Source of the DNA: an uncultured Lachnospiraceae bacterium
Lineage (GTDB): Bacteria; Bacillota; Clostridia; Lachnospirales; Lachnospiraceae
NCBI GenBank assembly: GCA_934351925.1
Contig: CAKRJT010000033.1
Coordinates: 1-31,020, forward strand
DNA: 31,020 nucleotides
Direction: 5' to 3'
The notes beneath the pieces were generated by a model. The model ran no database searches and had not been told where the DNA came from. It saw nothing but the letters and a program-made list of their open reading frames with translations. Both the position numbers and the translations under genes were made by a program. Of the stretch, positions 22,451 to 30,936 are shown in pieces; the first letter of the stretch is position 1, and every line of letters starts with the position of its first letter.

Positions 22451-22590
22451 TAACTATTCATAACCATGCAAAACTGCGTTCTGCGATTGCCTACATCCGT
22501 GCAGATAAACAGTTTTATATGGCAGTTTGACCACATATACAAAAGGAAAGTCTCATAGAGACGATTTTGAGAATGTGGTTCTGAATAGTT
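22451..22590. repeat. 140-base Y-shaped inverted-repeat element upstream of HAD-HAD gene
   Basis: Outer arms TAACTATTCATAACCA (22451-22466) and TGGTTCTGAATAGTTA (22575-22590) match at 15 of 16 positions. Inside are two hairpins: AAAACTG...CAGTTTT with inner TCTGC...GCAGA, and CCACAT...ATGTGG with inner GTCTC...GAGAC. The last arm overlaps the outer stem, so two folds compete. On the minus strand a TATAAT at 22610-22615 would start a transcript whose leader is exactly this element, ending 40 bases before the HAD-HAD start. On the plus strand a TTATTTTTTT run follows. It could be a regulatory leader, a small RNA, or a dispersed MITE-like repeat. Confidence 0.65.
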
Positions 22591-22659
22591 ACTCTTATTT
22601 TTTTCGCTTATTATACCACATGGAAATTGGTATTACCATTACAGAAATGTTATTTTGAT

Positions 22660-22700
22660 ATTTGGCAGGCTTTTGGCAGACATTTTAGCAGATATGGCAG
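22660..22700 (+). repeat. Four short GGCAG-type repeats upstream of carB
   Basis: TTTGGCAG-like units occur at 22661, 22672, 22684 (degenerate, TTTTAGCAG) and 22694 (ATGGCAG), about one helical turn apart, ending about 80 bases before the carB -10 box. They may be a regulator-binding array. Confidence 0.35.
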
Positions 22701-22779
22701 AAATCGCTTCCTCCCCCAGCTCTAAGCAATTAAAATTATTTTTTCATAAATTAAGCTTTATTCCTCTGTCACTTTAGCT

Positions 22780-22785
22780 TATAAT
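22780..22785 (+). promoter_or_regulatory. Candidate -10 box of the stand-alone carB
   Basis: A perfect TATAAT, 30 bases before the start codon. The matching -35 position holds only TTTATT, so the promoter may need an activator. Confidence 0.4.
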
Positions 22786-22814
22786 GTAATTACTAAATTT
22801 AGGGAGGAAATATC

Positions 22815-25800
22815 ATGCCAAAGCTTAAGGATATTGATAAGGTACTTATTATTGGTTCAGGACCTATTGTGATAGGTCAGGCCTGTGAGTTCGATTACTC
22901 GGGAACACAGGCATGTAAAGCACTCAGAAAGCTAGGTTATAAGATTGTTCTTGTAAACTCTAACCCTGCAACAATCATGACCGACCCTGAGACTGCAGAT
23001 GTCACCTACATTGAGCCTCTTAATGTTGAACGTCTTGAACAGATTATCGCCAAGGAGCGCCCTGACGCGCTGCTTCCGAATCTCGGCGGTCAGTCAGGTC
23101 TTAATCTCTGCTCAGAACTCTACAAGGCAGGCGTGCTTGACAAATATACTGTCAAGGTTATCGGTGTACAGGTGGATGCCATCGAACGCGGCGAGGACCG
23201 CATTGAGTTCAAAAAGACAATGAATTCCCTCGGCATTGAGATGGCACGAAGCGAGGTTGCCTACTCTGTTGATGAAGCACTCGCCATAGCAGACAGGCTC
23301 GGATACCCGGTTGTTCTTCGTCCGGCGTATACAATGGGCGGTGCAGGCGGTGGACTTGTATACAACAGGGAAGAACTCCAGACCGTATGTGCAAGAGGTC
23401 TTCAGGCAAGTATAGTCGGCCAGGTTCTTGTGGAAGAGTCCATTCTCGGCTGGGAGGAGCTTGAGCTTGAGGTTGTACGCGACAGCGAAGGCAATATGAT
23501 TACAGTATGCTTTATTGAGAACATTGACCCGCTCGGTGTGCATACAGGCGACTCCTTCTGCTGCGCCCCTATGCTCACAATATCCGAAGACTGCCAGAAA
23601 AGACTGCAGGAGCAGGCCTACAAGATTGTTGACAAGGTTCAGGTTATCGGCGGAACCAATGTACAGTTCGCACATGACCCTGTAACAGACAGAATAATAG
23701 TCATCGAAATTAACCCGCGTACATCACGTTCTTCAGCACTTGCTTCCAAGGCAACCGGTTTCCCTATTGCGCTTGTCTCAGCCATGTTGGCGGCAGGTCT
23801 TACCCTGCGTGACATCCCTTGCGGAAAATACGGAACTCTTGATAAGTATGTACCGGACGGCGACTATGTGGTTATCAAGTTCGCACGCTGGGCATTTGAA
23901 AAATTCAAGGGTGTTGAAGATAAGCTCGGAACACAGATGAGAGCTGTCGGCGAGGTCATGAGCATCGGTAAGAACTATAAGGAAGCCTTCCAGAAGGCAA
24001 TCCGCAGCCTTGAAAACGGCAGATATGGTCTTGGACATGTCAAGAATTTTGACACGCTCTCCAAGGAAGAGTTATTGAAGAAGCTGGTTACACCTTCGAG
24101 CGAGCGTCATTTTATCATGTATGAAGCTCTCAGAAAAGGTGCAACGGTGGATGAGATATATGAGCTTACCAGGGTTAAGCATTATTTCATATCGCAGATG
24201 AAAGAATTGGTTGACGAGGAGGAGGAGCTTCTCAGGTTCAAGGGCTCACTTCCATCGGATGAGCTTCTCACCAAGGCAAAGAAGGATGGATTCTCTGACA
24301 AATATCTGAGCCAGCTTCTTGATGTCTCCGAGGATGATGTGCGCAGCAGACGTACAAGCCTTGGCGTTAATGAAGCCTGGGAAGGTGTGCATGTATCAGG
24401 AACCGAGAACAGCGCCTACTACTACTCGACCTACAACGGCGAGGATAAGAACCCTGTTTCAAATAACAGGAAAATCATGATTCTCGGCGGCGGTCCTAAC
24501 AGAATAGGTCAGGGTATCGAATTTGACTACTGCTGTGTTCATGCCTCACTCGCACTCAAAAAACTGGGATTTGAGACAATTATTGTCAACTGTAATCCTG
24601 AGACGGTATCGACTGATTATGATACCTCGGACAAGCTCTACTTTGAGCCGCTTACACTTGAGGATGTATTAAGCATATATAACAAAGAGAAGCCTCTCGG
24701 TGTCATCGCACAGTTCGGCGGTCAGACACCTCTCAATCTTGCGGCTTCGCTTGAGAAAAACGGTGTGAAAATTCTCGGAACCTCACCTGCCGTAATCGAC
24801 CTTGCAGAGGACAGAGACCAGTTCCGCGCCATGATGGATAAGCTTGAAATTCCTATGCCTGAGTCAGGCATGGCAACAACCGTGGATGAAGCCATCAGCA
24901 TCGCCAATGAAATAGGCTACCCTGTCATGGTTCGTCCTTCATACGTTCTTGGCGGACGCGGAATGGAAGTGGTATATGATGACGAGAGCATGAGCGATTA
25001 TATGAAGGCTGCTGTCGGCGTAACACCTGACCGCCCTATCCTCATTGACCGTTTCCTCAATAACGCCCTCGAGTGTGAGTCCGATGCCATAAGCGATGGT
25101 ACACATGCCTTCGTTCCTGCAGTAATGGAGCACATTGAGCTTGCCGGCGTACACTCAGGAGATTCAGCCTGCATCATTCCATCTGTACATATTTCAGAGG
25201 AAAATGTACGTCTTATCAAGGAATACACACGCAGAATTGCCGAGGAAATGCATGTAAAGGGTCTTATGAACATGCAGTATGCCATTGAAAAAGGAAAGGT
25301 ATATGTGCTTGAGGCTAATCCAAGAGCTTCCCGTACAGTACCTCTTGTCTCAAAGGTCTGTGATATAAGAATGGTTCCTATTGCAACGGATATCATCACA
25401 AGCGAGCTCACAGGAAGACCATCTCCAATCCCGGCAATGAAGGAAAGACACATTCCATACTATGGCGTGAAGGAAGCTGCCTTCCCATTCAATATGTTCC
25501 CGGAGGTTGACCCGATACTCGGACCTGAGATGCGCTCTACAGGTGAGGTGCTCGGTCTTTCATCCCACTATGGTGAAGCCTTCTACAAGGCAGAGGAAGG
25601 TGTATCCTCCAAGCTTCCGCTTGAGGGAACAGTCCTCATCTCTGTTAACCGCAAGGATAAGGAGGAGGTTGTCGATGTCGCAGGAAGCTTCGTAAACGAT
25701 GGCTTCAAGGTTCTCGCAACAGGCGGAACCTATGACCTTATCGCCGAGGCCGGTTTACCTGTCACAAAGATTAATAAGCTCTACGAGGGTCGTCCTAACA

Positions 25801-26036
25801 TACTCGACGCCATAACCAACGGCGAGATTGATTTGATAATCAACTCCCCTGTCGGCAAGGAAAGCGTACATGATGACAGCTACTTAAGAAAGGCTGCCAT
25901 CAAGGCAAGAATACCTTACATGACAACCATGGCTGCGGCAAAGGCAACCGCCGAAGGAATAGCCTATGTTAAAAAGAACGGTTCGTCTGAGGTAAGGTCG
26001 CTTCAGGAGCTCCACAGCCTTATCACTGATAAATAA
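22815..26036 (+). CDS. carB: Carbamoyl-phosphate synthase large subunit (stand-alone copy)
   Basis: A full-length 1073-residue large subunit that makes carbamoyl phosphate from bicarbonate, ammonia and two ATP. Order: first ATP-grasp half (IGSGPIVIGQACEFDYSGTQ at 13-32, YTMGGAGGG), oligomerisation region (about 400-550), second ATP-grasp half (GGGPNRIGQGIEFDY, YVLGGRGME) and a C-terminal MGS-like regulatory domain (about 935-1073). The regulatory domain keeps the NKxxEGRPxIxD segment seen in the UMP/IMP-binding E. coli enzyme. Ammonia must come from a small subunit; none is adjacent, so it may share the CarA encoded at 29515-30588. The ATG is set by GGGAGG seven bases upstream. It converges with a second carB across a strong terminator. 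Confidence 0.96.
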   Translation: MPKLKDIDKVLIIGSGPIVIGQACEFDYSGTQACKALRKLGYKIVLVNSNPATIMTDPETADVTYIEPLNVERLEQIIAKERPDALLPNLGGQSGLNLCSELYKAGVLDKYTVKVIGVQVDAIERGEDRIEFKKTMNSLGIEMARSEVAYSVDEALAIADRLGYPVVLRPAYTMGGAGGGLVYNREELQTVCARGLQASIVGQVLVEESILGWEELELEVVRDSEGNMITVCFIENIDPLGVHTGDSFCCAPMLTISEDCQKRLQEQAYKIVDKVQVIGGTNVQFAHDPVTDRIIVIEINPRTSRSSALASKATGFPIALVSAMLAAGLTLRDIPCGKYGTLDKYVPDGDYVVIKFARWAFEKFKGVEDKLGTQMRAVGEVMSIGKNYKEAFQKAIRSLENGRYGLGHVKNFDTLSKEELLKKLVTPSSERHFIMYEALRKGATVDEIYELTRVKHYFISQMKELVDEEEELLRFKGSLPSDELLTKAKKDGFSDKYLSQLLDVSEDDVRSRRTSLGVNEAWEGVHVSGTENSAYYYSTYNGEDKNPVSNNRKIMILGGGPNRIGQGIEFDYCCVHASLALKKLGFETIIVNCNPETVSTDYDTSDKLYFEPLTLEDVLSIYNKEKPLGVIAQFGGQTPLNLAASLEKNGVKILGTSPAVIDLAEDRDQFRAMMDKLEIPMPESGMATTVDEAISIANEIGYPVMVRPSYVLGGRGMEVVYDDESMSDYMKAAVGVTPDRPILIDRFLNNALECESDAISDGTHAFVPAVMEHIELAGVHSGDSACIIPSVHISEENVRLIKEYTRRIAEEMHVKGLMNMQYAIEKGKVYVLEANPRASRTVPLVSKVCDIRMVPIATDIITSELTGRPSPIPAMKERHIPYYGVKEAAFPFNMFPEVDPILGPEMRSTGEVLGLSSHYGEAFYKAEEGVSSKLPLEGTVLISVNRKDKEEVVDVAGSFVNDGFKVLATGGTYDLIAEAGLPVTKINKLYEGRPNILDAITNGEIDLIINSPVGKESVHDDSYLRKAAIKARIPYMTTMAAAKATAEGIAYVKKNGSSEVRSLQELHSLITDK

Positions 26037-26083
26037 GGTTTAAAATAACGCATAAATTCAGACATAGTCAGACAGACAACAAA

Positions 26084-26138
26084 AAAAGGACAATATCATT
26101 CAGAAAAGATAATTTAATCTGAATGATATTGTCCTTTT
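26084..26138. terminator. Bidirectional terminator between the two carB genes
   Basis: A perfect 20-bp stem: the left arm at 26084-26103 and the right arm at 26119-26138 (core GGACAATATCATTCAG), with a 15-base loop. It is flanked by an A-run on the left and TTTT on the right, so it can stop both converging carB transcripts. Confidence 0.9.
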
Positions 26139-26274
26139 AATATTCGGGAACCGCTGCTTCCTCATGTTTTTCGGATTCCAAGTTCAAAAGCCTAATCGTA
26201 TTAGCACGAACGGCTTTTGAAACTTGTGACCATGATAGCTTCTTATTTTTATACCCTGTAATAGGAAACCAGAA
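26137..26274 (-). pseudogene. Possible coding remnant with overlapping inverted repeat
   Basis: A 45-codon open stretch (FWFPITGYKNKKLSWSQVSK and on to HEEAAVPEY) ends at 26137 and has no start codon. It could be the C-terminal end of a lost gene. A 14-bp imperfect inverted repeat (CAAGTTCAAAAGCC at 26179-26192, GGCTTTTGAAACTTG at 26212-26226) lies inside. The evidence is only amino-acid-like composition. Confidence 0.25.
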
Positions 26275-26308
26275 TTATATTTTCAAACCAGCAGTTACCG
26301 GTTACTGC

Positions 26309-29300
26309 TTATCTGTTTCCGATAGTCGCAATATCTATAGGAGTCATATGCTGCTTGTCCTGAACCTCAAGGCTTGTGATGAGCGCATGAGCTGTATCAA
26401 GAGAAGTGAGAACATTGACACCTGTCTCGATTGCATGACGGCGGATTAAGAAACCGTCACCGCTGTGCTCAATACCGTTAGACGGGCTGTCTATTACAAG
26501 GTCGATCTTGTGCTCAAGAATGAGGTCGAGAAGTGTCGGTGCCTCCTGCTCAAGCTTGTTGACCTTGATTGCATTTACGCCTCTCTCGTTCAGATACTTG
26601 GCTGTTCCGAGAGTTGCATATATCTTGTAGCCGAGCTTCTCAAAGCGCTGTGCTATGTCAACAACATCCGGCTTATCCTCATCCTTGACGGTAATGATAA
26701 TCTGCTTGTGCTTCGGAAGATTAACCCCGGCACCCTGGAATGCCTTGTAAAGAGCCTCATTGAACTGCTTAGCAATACCAAGACACTCACCTGTTGACTT
26801 CATCTCAGGTCCGAGGCTTATGTCAGCGCCTCTGATTTTTTCAAATGAGAATACAGGCATCTTTATTGCGATATAATCTGCCTTAGCCTGAAGTCCCGGT
26901 GTGTAACCCATGCTCTTTATTGTATGACCTGTTATGACGCGTGTTGCGAGCTTAACGATAGGAATTCCCGTAACCTTGCTGATATACGGAACAGTTCTTG
27001 ATGAACGAGGATTAACCTCGATTACATACACCTCGTCATGGCTTACGATAAACTGGATATTGATAAGTCCCTTTACATGAAGGGCTCTTGCAAGCCTGCC
27101 TGTGTAATCCTCAAGTGTTGCGATAACCTTGTCGTTAAGGCTCTGTGCAGGATATACCGAAATAGAGTCTCCTGAGTGGATACCTGCTCTCTCGATATGC
27201 TCCATTATACCCGGAATAAGGATATCCTCGCCATCACATACGGCATCGACCTCTATTTCCTTTCCGACAATATACTTATCTACAAGTACAGGATGCTCCT
27301 GAACCTGTCTGTTGATGATATTCATAAATTCAACCACATCATCATCCGATACAGCAATCTGCATTCCCTGTCCGCCAAGTACATAGGAAGGTCTTACAAG
27401 TACAGGATAACCAAGCTCATGGGCAGCACTTAATGCCTCATCAACGGTAAATACTGTGTGTCCCTTCGGTCTTGGAATAGCACACTTTTCAAGAATCTCG
27501 TCAAAAAGCTCTCTGTCCTCTGCAGCGTCAACATCCTCTGCACTTGTTCCGAGAATAGGAACTCCCATCTCCATAAGGCTCTTGGTGAGCTTAATAGCCG
27601 TCTGTCCACCGAACTGGACTACAGCTCCGTCCGGTTTCTCCAGCTCAACGATATTCTCAACATCCTCCGGTGTGAGCGGCTCAAAGTAAAGCTTGTCCGC
27701 AATATCGAAGTCCGTACTTACAGTCTCAGGGTTGTTGTTTACAATGATTGTCTCATAGCCTTCCTGCTTGAATGCCCATGTGCTGTGAACCGAGCAGTAA
27801 TCAAATTCGATACCCTGACCAATTCTGATAGGACCTGAACCAAGTACAAGAACCTTCTTCTCAGGATGTGTCTTTATGACCTCATTCTCACTCTTAAAGC
27901 ATGAATAATAGTAAGGTGTCGTCGCCTCGAACTCTGCCGCACAGGTATCAACCATCTTGAATGCCGCATGGATACCATACTCGTTTCTGAGTGCCTTGAT
28001 ATCTTTTGTTGTCTTTCCGGTAAGTTTTGCAATCACATTGTCAGGGAACTCGATTCTCTTAGCCTCTAAGAGAAGCTCCTTGGTAAGCGGCTGTGTCTTA
28101 AGTGCATTCTCCATCTCAACAAGAATTGCAAGCTTATCTATAAACCATACATCAATCTTGGTTATATCATGGATTGTCTCGTAGGTAACGCCTCTTCTTA
28201 TCGCCTCCGCAATAACGTAGATTCTTCTGTCATCTACTCTGTTTAACATCTCGGTAATCTCTTCGTCTGAATACCCGGAATAATCCTCATTCATAAGGCA
28301 GTCCACATGCTGCTCAAGTGAACGTACAGCCTTCATGAGTGCTCCCTCGAAGTTCGTGCAGATGCTCATTACCTCACCGGTTGCCTTCATCTGTGTTGTG
28401 AGCTTTCTTGAAGCGTGGATAAATTTATCAAAAGGAAGTCTCGGAATCTTGACTACACAGTAGTCAAGTGCAGGCTCGAAGCTTGCGTAGGTCTTTCCGG
28501 TGATAGCGTTCTTAATCTCATCAAGTGTATAGCCGAGTGCAATCTTTGCGGCAACCTTGGCGATAGGATAACCTGTTGCCTTGGATGCAAGTGCGGATGA
28601 ACGGCTTACTCTTGGATTAACCTCGATTACACAGTACTCAAAGCTTGTAGGATGAAGTGCGAACTGAACATTACATCCGCCTGTAATCTGAAGCTCATTT
28701 ATAATGTTGAGCGCAGATGAACGGAGCATCTGGTACTCTTTATCCGAAAGTGTCTGGCTAGGTGCGACAACGATACTGTCTCCGGTGTGGACTCCTACAG
28801 GGTCTAAGTTCTCCATGTTACATACCGTGATGCAGTTGCCGGCGCTGTCACGCATAACCTCGTACTCGATTTCCTTCCAACCTGCAATACATCTCTCTAC
28901 AAGCACCTGACCTACTCTTGAAAGGCGGAGACCATTAGAGAGAATCTCGACTAACTCCTCCTCATTCTTGGCGATACCGCCGCCGCTTCCTCCGAGTGTG
29001 TAAGCAGGACGAAGAACAACCGGATAACCGATTTTATTCGTAAATTCAATACCATCTTCAACATTCTCAACAACAAGTGAAGGTGCGCAAGGCTCACCAA
29101 TCTTCTCCATTGTAGTCTTGAATTCAAGTCTGTCCTCAGCCTTCTTGATTGTGAGTGCTGTTGTACCGATGAGCTTTACATTGTGCTCCTCAAGGAAGCC
29201 AGTCTCTGCAATCTCCATCGCCAGGTTAAGACCAGCCTGACCTCCGAGTGTAGGAAGAATGCTGTCCGGCTTCTCCTTTATTATAATCTGCTCAAGAGAC

Positions 29301-29515
29301 TTGATTGTGAGAGGCTCGATATATACCTCATCAGCGATATCCTTATCTGTCATAATCGTAGCCGGGTTGGAGTTTACAAGTACTACCTCAATGCCCTCCT
29401 CCTTGAGAGAACGGCATGCCTGTGTTCCCGCATAGTCAAACTCAGCGGCCTGTCCGATTACAATAGGACCCGAACCGATAACCAATACTTTTTTAATATC
29501 CTTATTCTTAGGCAT
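26309..29515 (-). CDS. carB: Carbamoyl-phosphate synthase large subunit (carA-linked copy)
   Basis: A full-length 1068-residue large subunit, second copy in the window. Both ATP-grasp halves are intact (IGSGPIVIGQAAEFDYAGTQ, YTLGGSGGG; GSGPIRIGQGIEFDY, YVLGGQGMQ). The C-terminal regulatory domain differs from the other copy: the EGRP segment reads VNKLEQEAPTLLD, and the end has DGFLIRRHAIETGV plus LTSLDTA, as in the Bacillus PyrAB type. It may therefore answer to different effectors. The start ATG overlaps the carA stop by one base (TAATG), and GGAGGTG in the end of carA serves as ribosome binding site, so the two subunits are translated in step. Confidence 0.96.
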   Translation of the reverse strand: MPKNKDIKKVLVIGSGPIVIGQAAEFDYAGTQACRSLKEEGIEVVLVNSNPATIMTDKDIADEVYIEPLTIKSLEQIIIKEKPDSILPTLGGQAGLNLAMEIAETGFLEEHNVKLIGTTALTIKKAEDRLEFKTTMEKIGEPCAPSLVVENVEDGIEFTNKIGYPVVLRPAYTLGGSGGGIAKNEEELVEILSNGLRLSRVGQVLVERCIAGWKEIEYEVMRDSAGNCITVCNMENLDPVGVHTGDSIVVAPSQTLSDKEYQMLRSSALNIINELQITGGCNVQFALHPTSFEYCVIEVNPRVSRSSALASKATGYPIAKVAAKIALGYTLDEIKNAITGKTYASFEPALDYCVVKIPRLPFDKFIHASRKLTTQMKATGEVMSICTNFEGALMKAVRSLEQHVDCLMNEDYSGYSDEEITEMLNRVDDRRIYVIAEAIRRGVTYETIHDITKIDVWFIDKLAILVEMENALKTQPLTKELLLEAKRIEFPDNVIAKLTGKTTKDIKALRNEYGIHAAFKMVDTCAAEFEATTPYYYSCFKSENEVIKTHPEKKVLVLGSGPIRIGQGIEFDYCSVHSTWAFKQEGYETIIVNNNPETVSTDFDIADKLYFEPLTPEDVENIVELEKPDGAVVQFGGQTAIKLTKSLMEMGVPILGTSAEDVDAAEDRELFDEILEKCAIPRPKGHTVFTVDEALSAAHELGYPVLVRPSYVLGGQGMQIAVSDDDVVEFMNIINRQVQEHPVLVDKYIVGKEIEVDAVCDGEDILIPGIMEHIERAGIHSGDSISVYPAQSLNDKVIATLEDYTGRLARALHVKGLINIQFIVSHDEVYVIEVNPRSSRTVPYISKVTGIPIVKLATRVITGHTIKSMGYTPGLQAKADYIAIKMPVFSFEKIRGADISLGPEMKSTGECLGIAKQFNEALYKAFQGAGVNLPKHKQIIITVKDEDKPDVVDIAQRFEKLGYKIYATLGTAKYLNERGVNAIKVNKLEQEAPTLLDLILEHKIDLVIDSPSNGIEHSGDGFLIRRHAIETGVNVLTSLDTAHALITSLEVQDKQHMTPIDIATIGNR

Positions 29516-30588
29516 TATCTTGCACCTCCCATCATCTCTATGAATCTGTCAAATAAGAACCCCGTGTCAAGAGGACCTGCACATGCCTCCGGGTGGAACT
29601 GGACTGTATACACATTCTTCTTAATATATGAAAGTCCTTCGTTCGTACCGTCATTTACATTGCAGAAGCTCGGAACGGCAAGGTCTGCGGAAATCGTCTT
29701 TTCATCGACAACATATCCATGGTTCTGGCTGGAAATGTATACCTTTCCCGTTTTTAAATCCTTAACCGGATGATTTGCCCCTCTGTGTCCGTACTTCATC
29801 TTATGTGTATCCGCTCCTGTCGCAAGTGCCATGAGCTGATGTCCGAGACAGATTGCAAAAATAGGAACTCCTGACTCATAGAGCTTACGAACCTCATCGA
29901 TTATCGTTCCACAGTCCTTCGGGTCTCCGGGACCATTTGAAAGCATAATTCCGTCAGGATTGTCGGCAAGTATCTCTTCCGCCGTGGTTCTCGCAGGATA
30001 TACTGTAACCTTACAGCCTCTCTTATTAAGGCTTCTTGCAATATTTCTCTTAGCACCGAAATCCATAAGTGCAACCTTATAACCATCACCGTCAAGCACA
30101 TACTTCTCGGCACAGGTGACCTTGTCAACAACATTTCCCGTGCGGTATTCCTTAATCTTAGGGATAATCTCATCAAGATTATAATTTTCATTTGTGGTTA
30201 TCATGCCGTTCATGGTACCCTTTTCACGGAGGATTTTAGTAAGAGCTCTGGTATCAATACCTGAAATACCAGGGATGTCATTAACTTCAAGGAAATTCTG
30301 GATGGTATCTTCACTTCTGAAATTACTAGGGATTCTCGATAACTCCCTGACAATAAATCCGTCCGGCCATGGTCTCCCGGACTCCATATCTGCATGACAT
30401 ATTCCATAATTACCAATCAGAGGATATGTCATTACTACCGCCTGTCCGGCATAAGAAGGGTCAGTCAGCACCTCCAAATATCCGGTCATTGAGGTATTAA
30501 AAACTATCTCGCTGATGACTTCTCTCGCAGAACCGATACTGGTTCCCTCAAATACATTTCCGTCCTCAAGAATCAGAAAAGCTTTCAT
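29515..30588 (-). CDS. carA: Carbamoyl-phosphate synthase small subunit
   Basis: A 357-residue glutamine amidotransferase subunit that frees ammonia from glutamine and passes it to CarB. The N-terminal CPSase domain shows FNTSMTGYLEVLTDPSY and GISGIDTRALTK. The class I amidotransferase domain carries the nucleophile C247 in FAICLGHQL and the partners H332 and E334 in FHPEA. The start at 30588 (ATG) has GGTGG close upstream; an in-frame ATG eight codons earlier has none. Together with the overlapping carB it forms a complete carAB operon. The leader contains ARG-box-like sites and a terminator-like hairpin. Confidence 0.95.
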   Translation of the reverse strand: MKAFLILEDGNVFEGTSIGSAREVISEIVFNTSMTGYLEVLTDPSYAGQAVVMTYPLIGNYGICHADMESGRPWPDGFIVRELSRIPSNFRSEDTIQNFLEVNDIPGISGIDTRALTKILREKGTMNGMITTNENYNLDEIIPKIKEYRTGNVVDKVTCAEKYVLDGDGYKVALMDFGAKRNIARSLNKRGCKVTVYPARTTAEEILADNPDGIMLSNGPGDPKDCGTIIDEVRKLYESGVPIFAICLGHQLMALATGADTHKMKYGHRGANHPVKDLKTGKVYISSQNHGYVVDEKTISADLAVPSFCNVNDGTNEGLSYIKKNVYTVQFHPEACAGPLDTGFLFDRFIEMMGGAR

Positions 30589-30649
30589 TATACCACCATT
30601 AATCCTTTCCATCTGTACTTTAAGCTGTTTCTAAACATGCAGATTACCC

Positions 30650-30663
30650 TGCATAAAAATTCA
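30650..30663 (-). promoter_or_regulatory. ARG-box-like operator 1 in the carA leader
   Basis: On the minus strand TGAATTTTTATGCA matches the ArgR/AhrC consensus TGAATwwwwATTCA at 13 of 14 positions. It overlaps a small hairpin (ATGCAG/CTGCAT, 30637-30654). The site suggests arginine-dependent repression of carAB. Confidence 0.55.
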
Positions 30664-30690
30664 GTAATAATGTATATTTAGCGTATTGCC

Positions 30691-30704
30691 TGTATAAAAA
30701 TGCA
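30691..30704 (-). promoter_or_regulatory. ARG-box-like operator 2 in the carA leader
   Basis: On the minus strand TGCATTTTTATACA matches the ARG-box consensus at 12 of 14 positions. Its centre is 41 bases, about four helical turns, from operator 1, so an ArgR hexamer could bridge both. Confidence 0.5.
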
Positions 30705-30723
30705 TTATTCCTTAAATTTTCTC

Positions 30724-30786
30724 AAAAAAAAAGACAGCTATACGGAGGTTATATCCTTACTGCCCGGATATCTCCTTGTGTCTTTT
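30724..30786 (-). terminator. Strong intrinsic terminator in the carA leader (possible attenuator)
   Basis: On the minus strand AAAAGACA pairs TGTCTTTT; inside, GGAG pairs CTCC and ATATCC pairs GGATAT with a 9-base loop. Nine T residues follow the stem. It lies about 10-20 bases after a likely promoter and about 135 bases before carA, the position of an attenuator. I find no PyrR-binding-loop consensus. If the promoter call is wrong, it simply ends an upstream gene. Confidence 0.7.
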
Positions 30787-30802
30787 CCTCTAAGTTGACA
30801 AA

Positions 30803-30831
30803 AGTTTACCACAAAGTCATGCTCATTGCAA
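30803..30831 (-). promoter_or_regulatory. Candidate carAB promoter
   Basis: On the minus strand: -35 TTGCAA (30826-30831), 17-base spacer, -10 TAAACT (complement of 30803-30808). The transcript would start near 30796 and run straight into the terminator-like hairpin. Confidence 0.5.
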
Positions 30832-30839
30832 GCACAAAT

Positions 30840-30908
30840 TTATTTTTCTTCGCCAGCTATAATCTCTTTTACATATTCCTCGTTCTTGTCGGTGAGCTTC
30901 GATATCTG
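30840..30908 (-). pseudogene. C-terminal remnant, possibly of an XRE-type regulator
   Basis: The 22-residue end QISKLTDKNEEYVKEIIAGE plus EK resembles the last helix of many small helix-turn-helix (Cro/CI-like) regulators. Reading upstream, the frame is stopped inside a perfect hairpin at 30910-30936, so the gene looks interrupted. The rest, if any, lies beyond the right edge. Confidence 0.35.
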
Positions 30909-30909
30909 T

Positions 30910-30936
30910 GCTGTCACTCATTGCCCGAGTGACAGC
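30910..30936. repeat. Perfect 10-bp hairpin at a broken gene
   Basis: GCTGTCACTC and GAGTGACAGC with a 7-base loop. No T-run follows on either strand. It stands exactly where the regulator-like frame is lost and may be part of a small inserted repeat. In the final 84 bases of the window I see no further feature. Confidence 0.55.

Noticed and set aside
22451..22590. 6S RNA
   Set aside because: The fold has two side-by-side hairpins under a short AT-rich stem, not one long stem with a central open bubble, and it is shorter than usual.
30724..30831. PyrR-binding attenuator in front of carA
   Set aside because: The leader lacks the AGUCCnGnGAGGYU loop on the coding strand, so pyrimidine control by PyrR cannot be supported.
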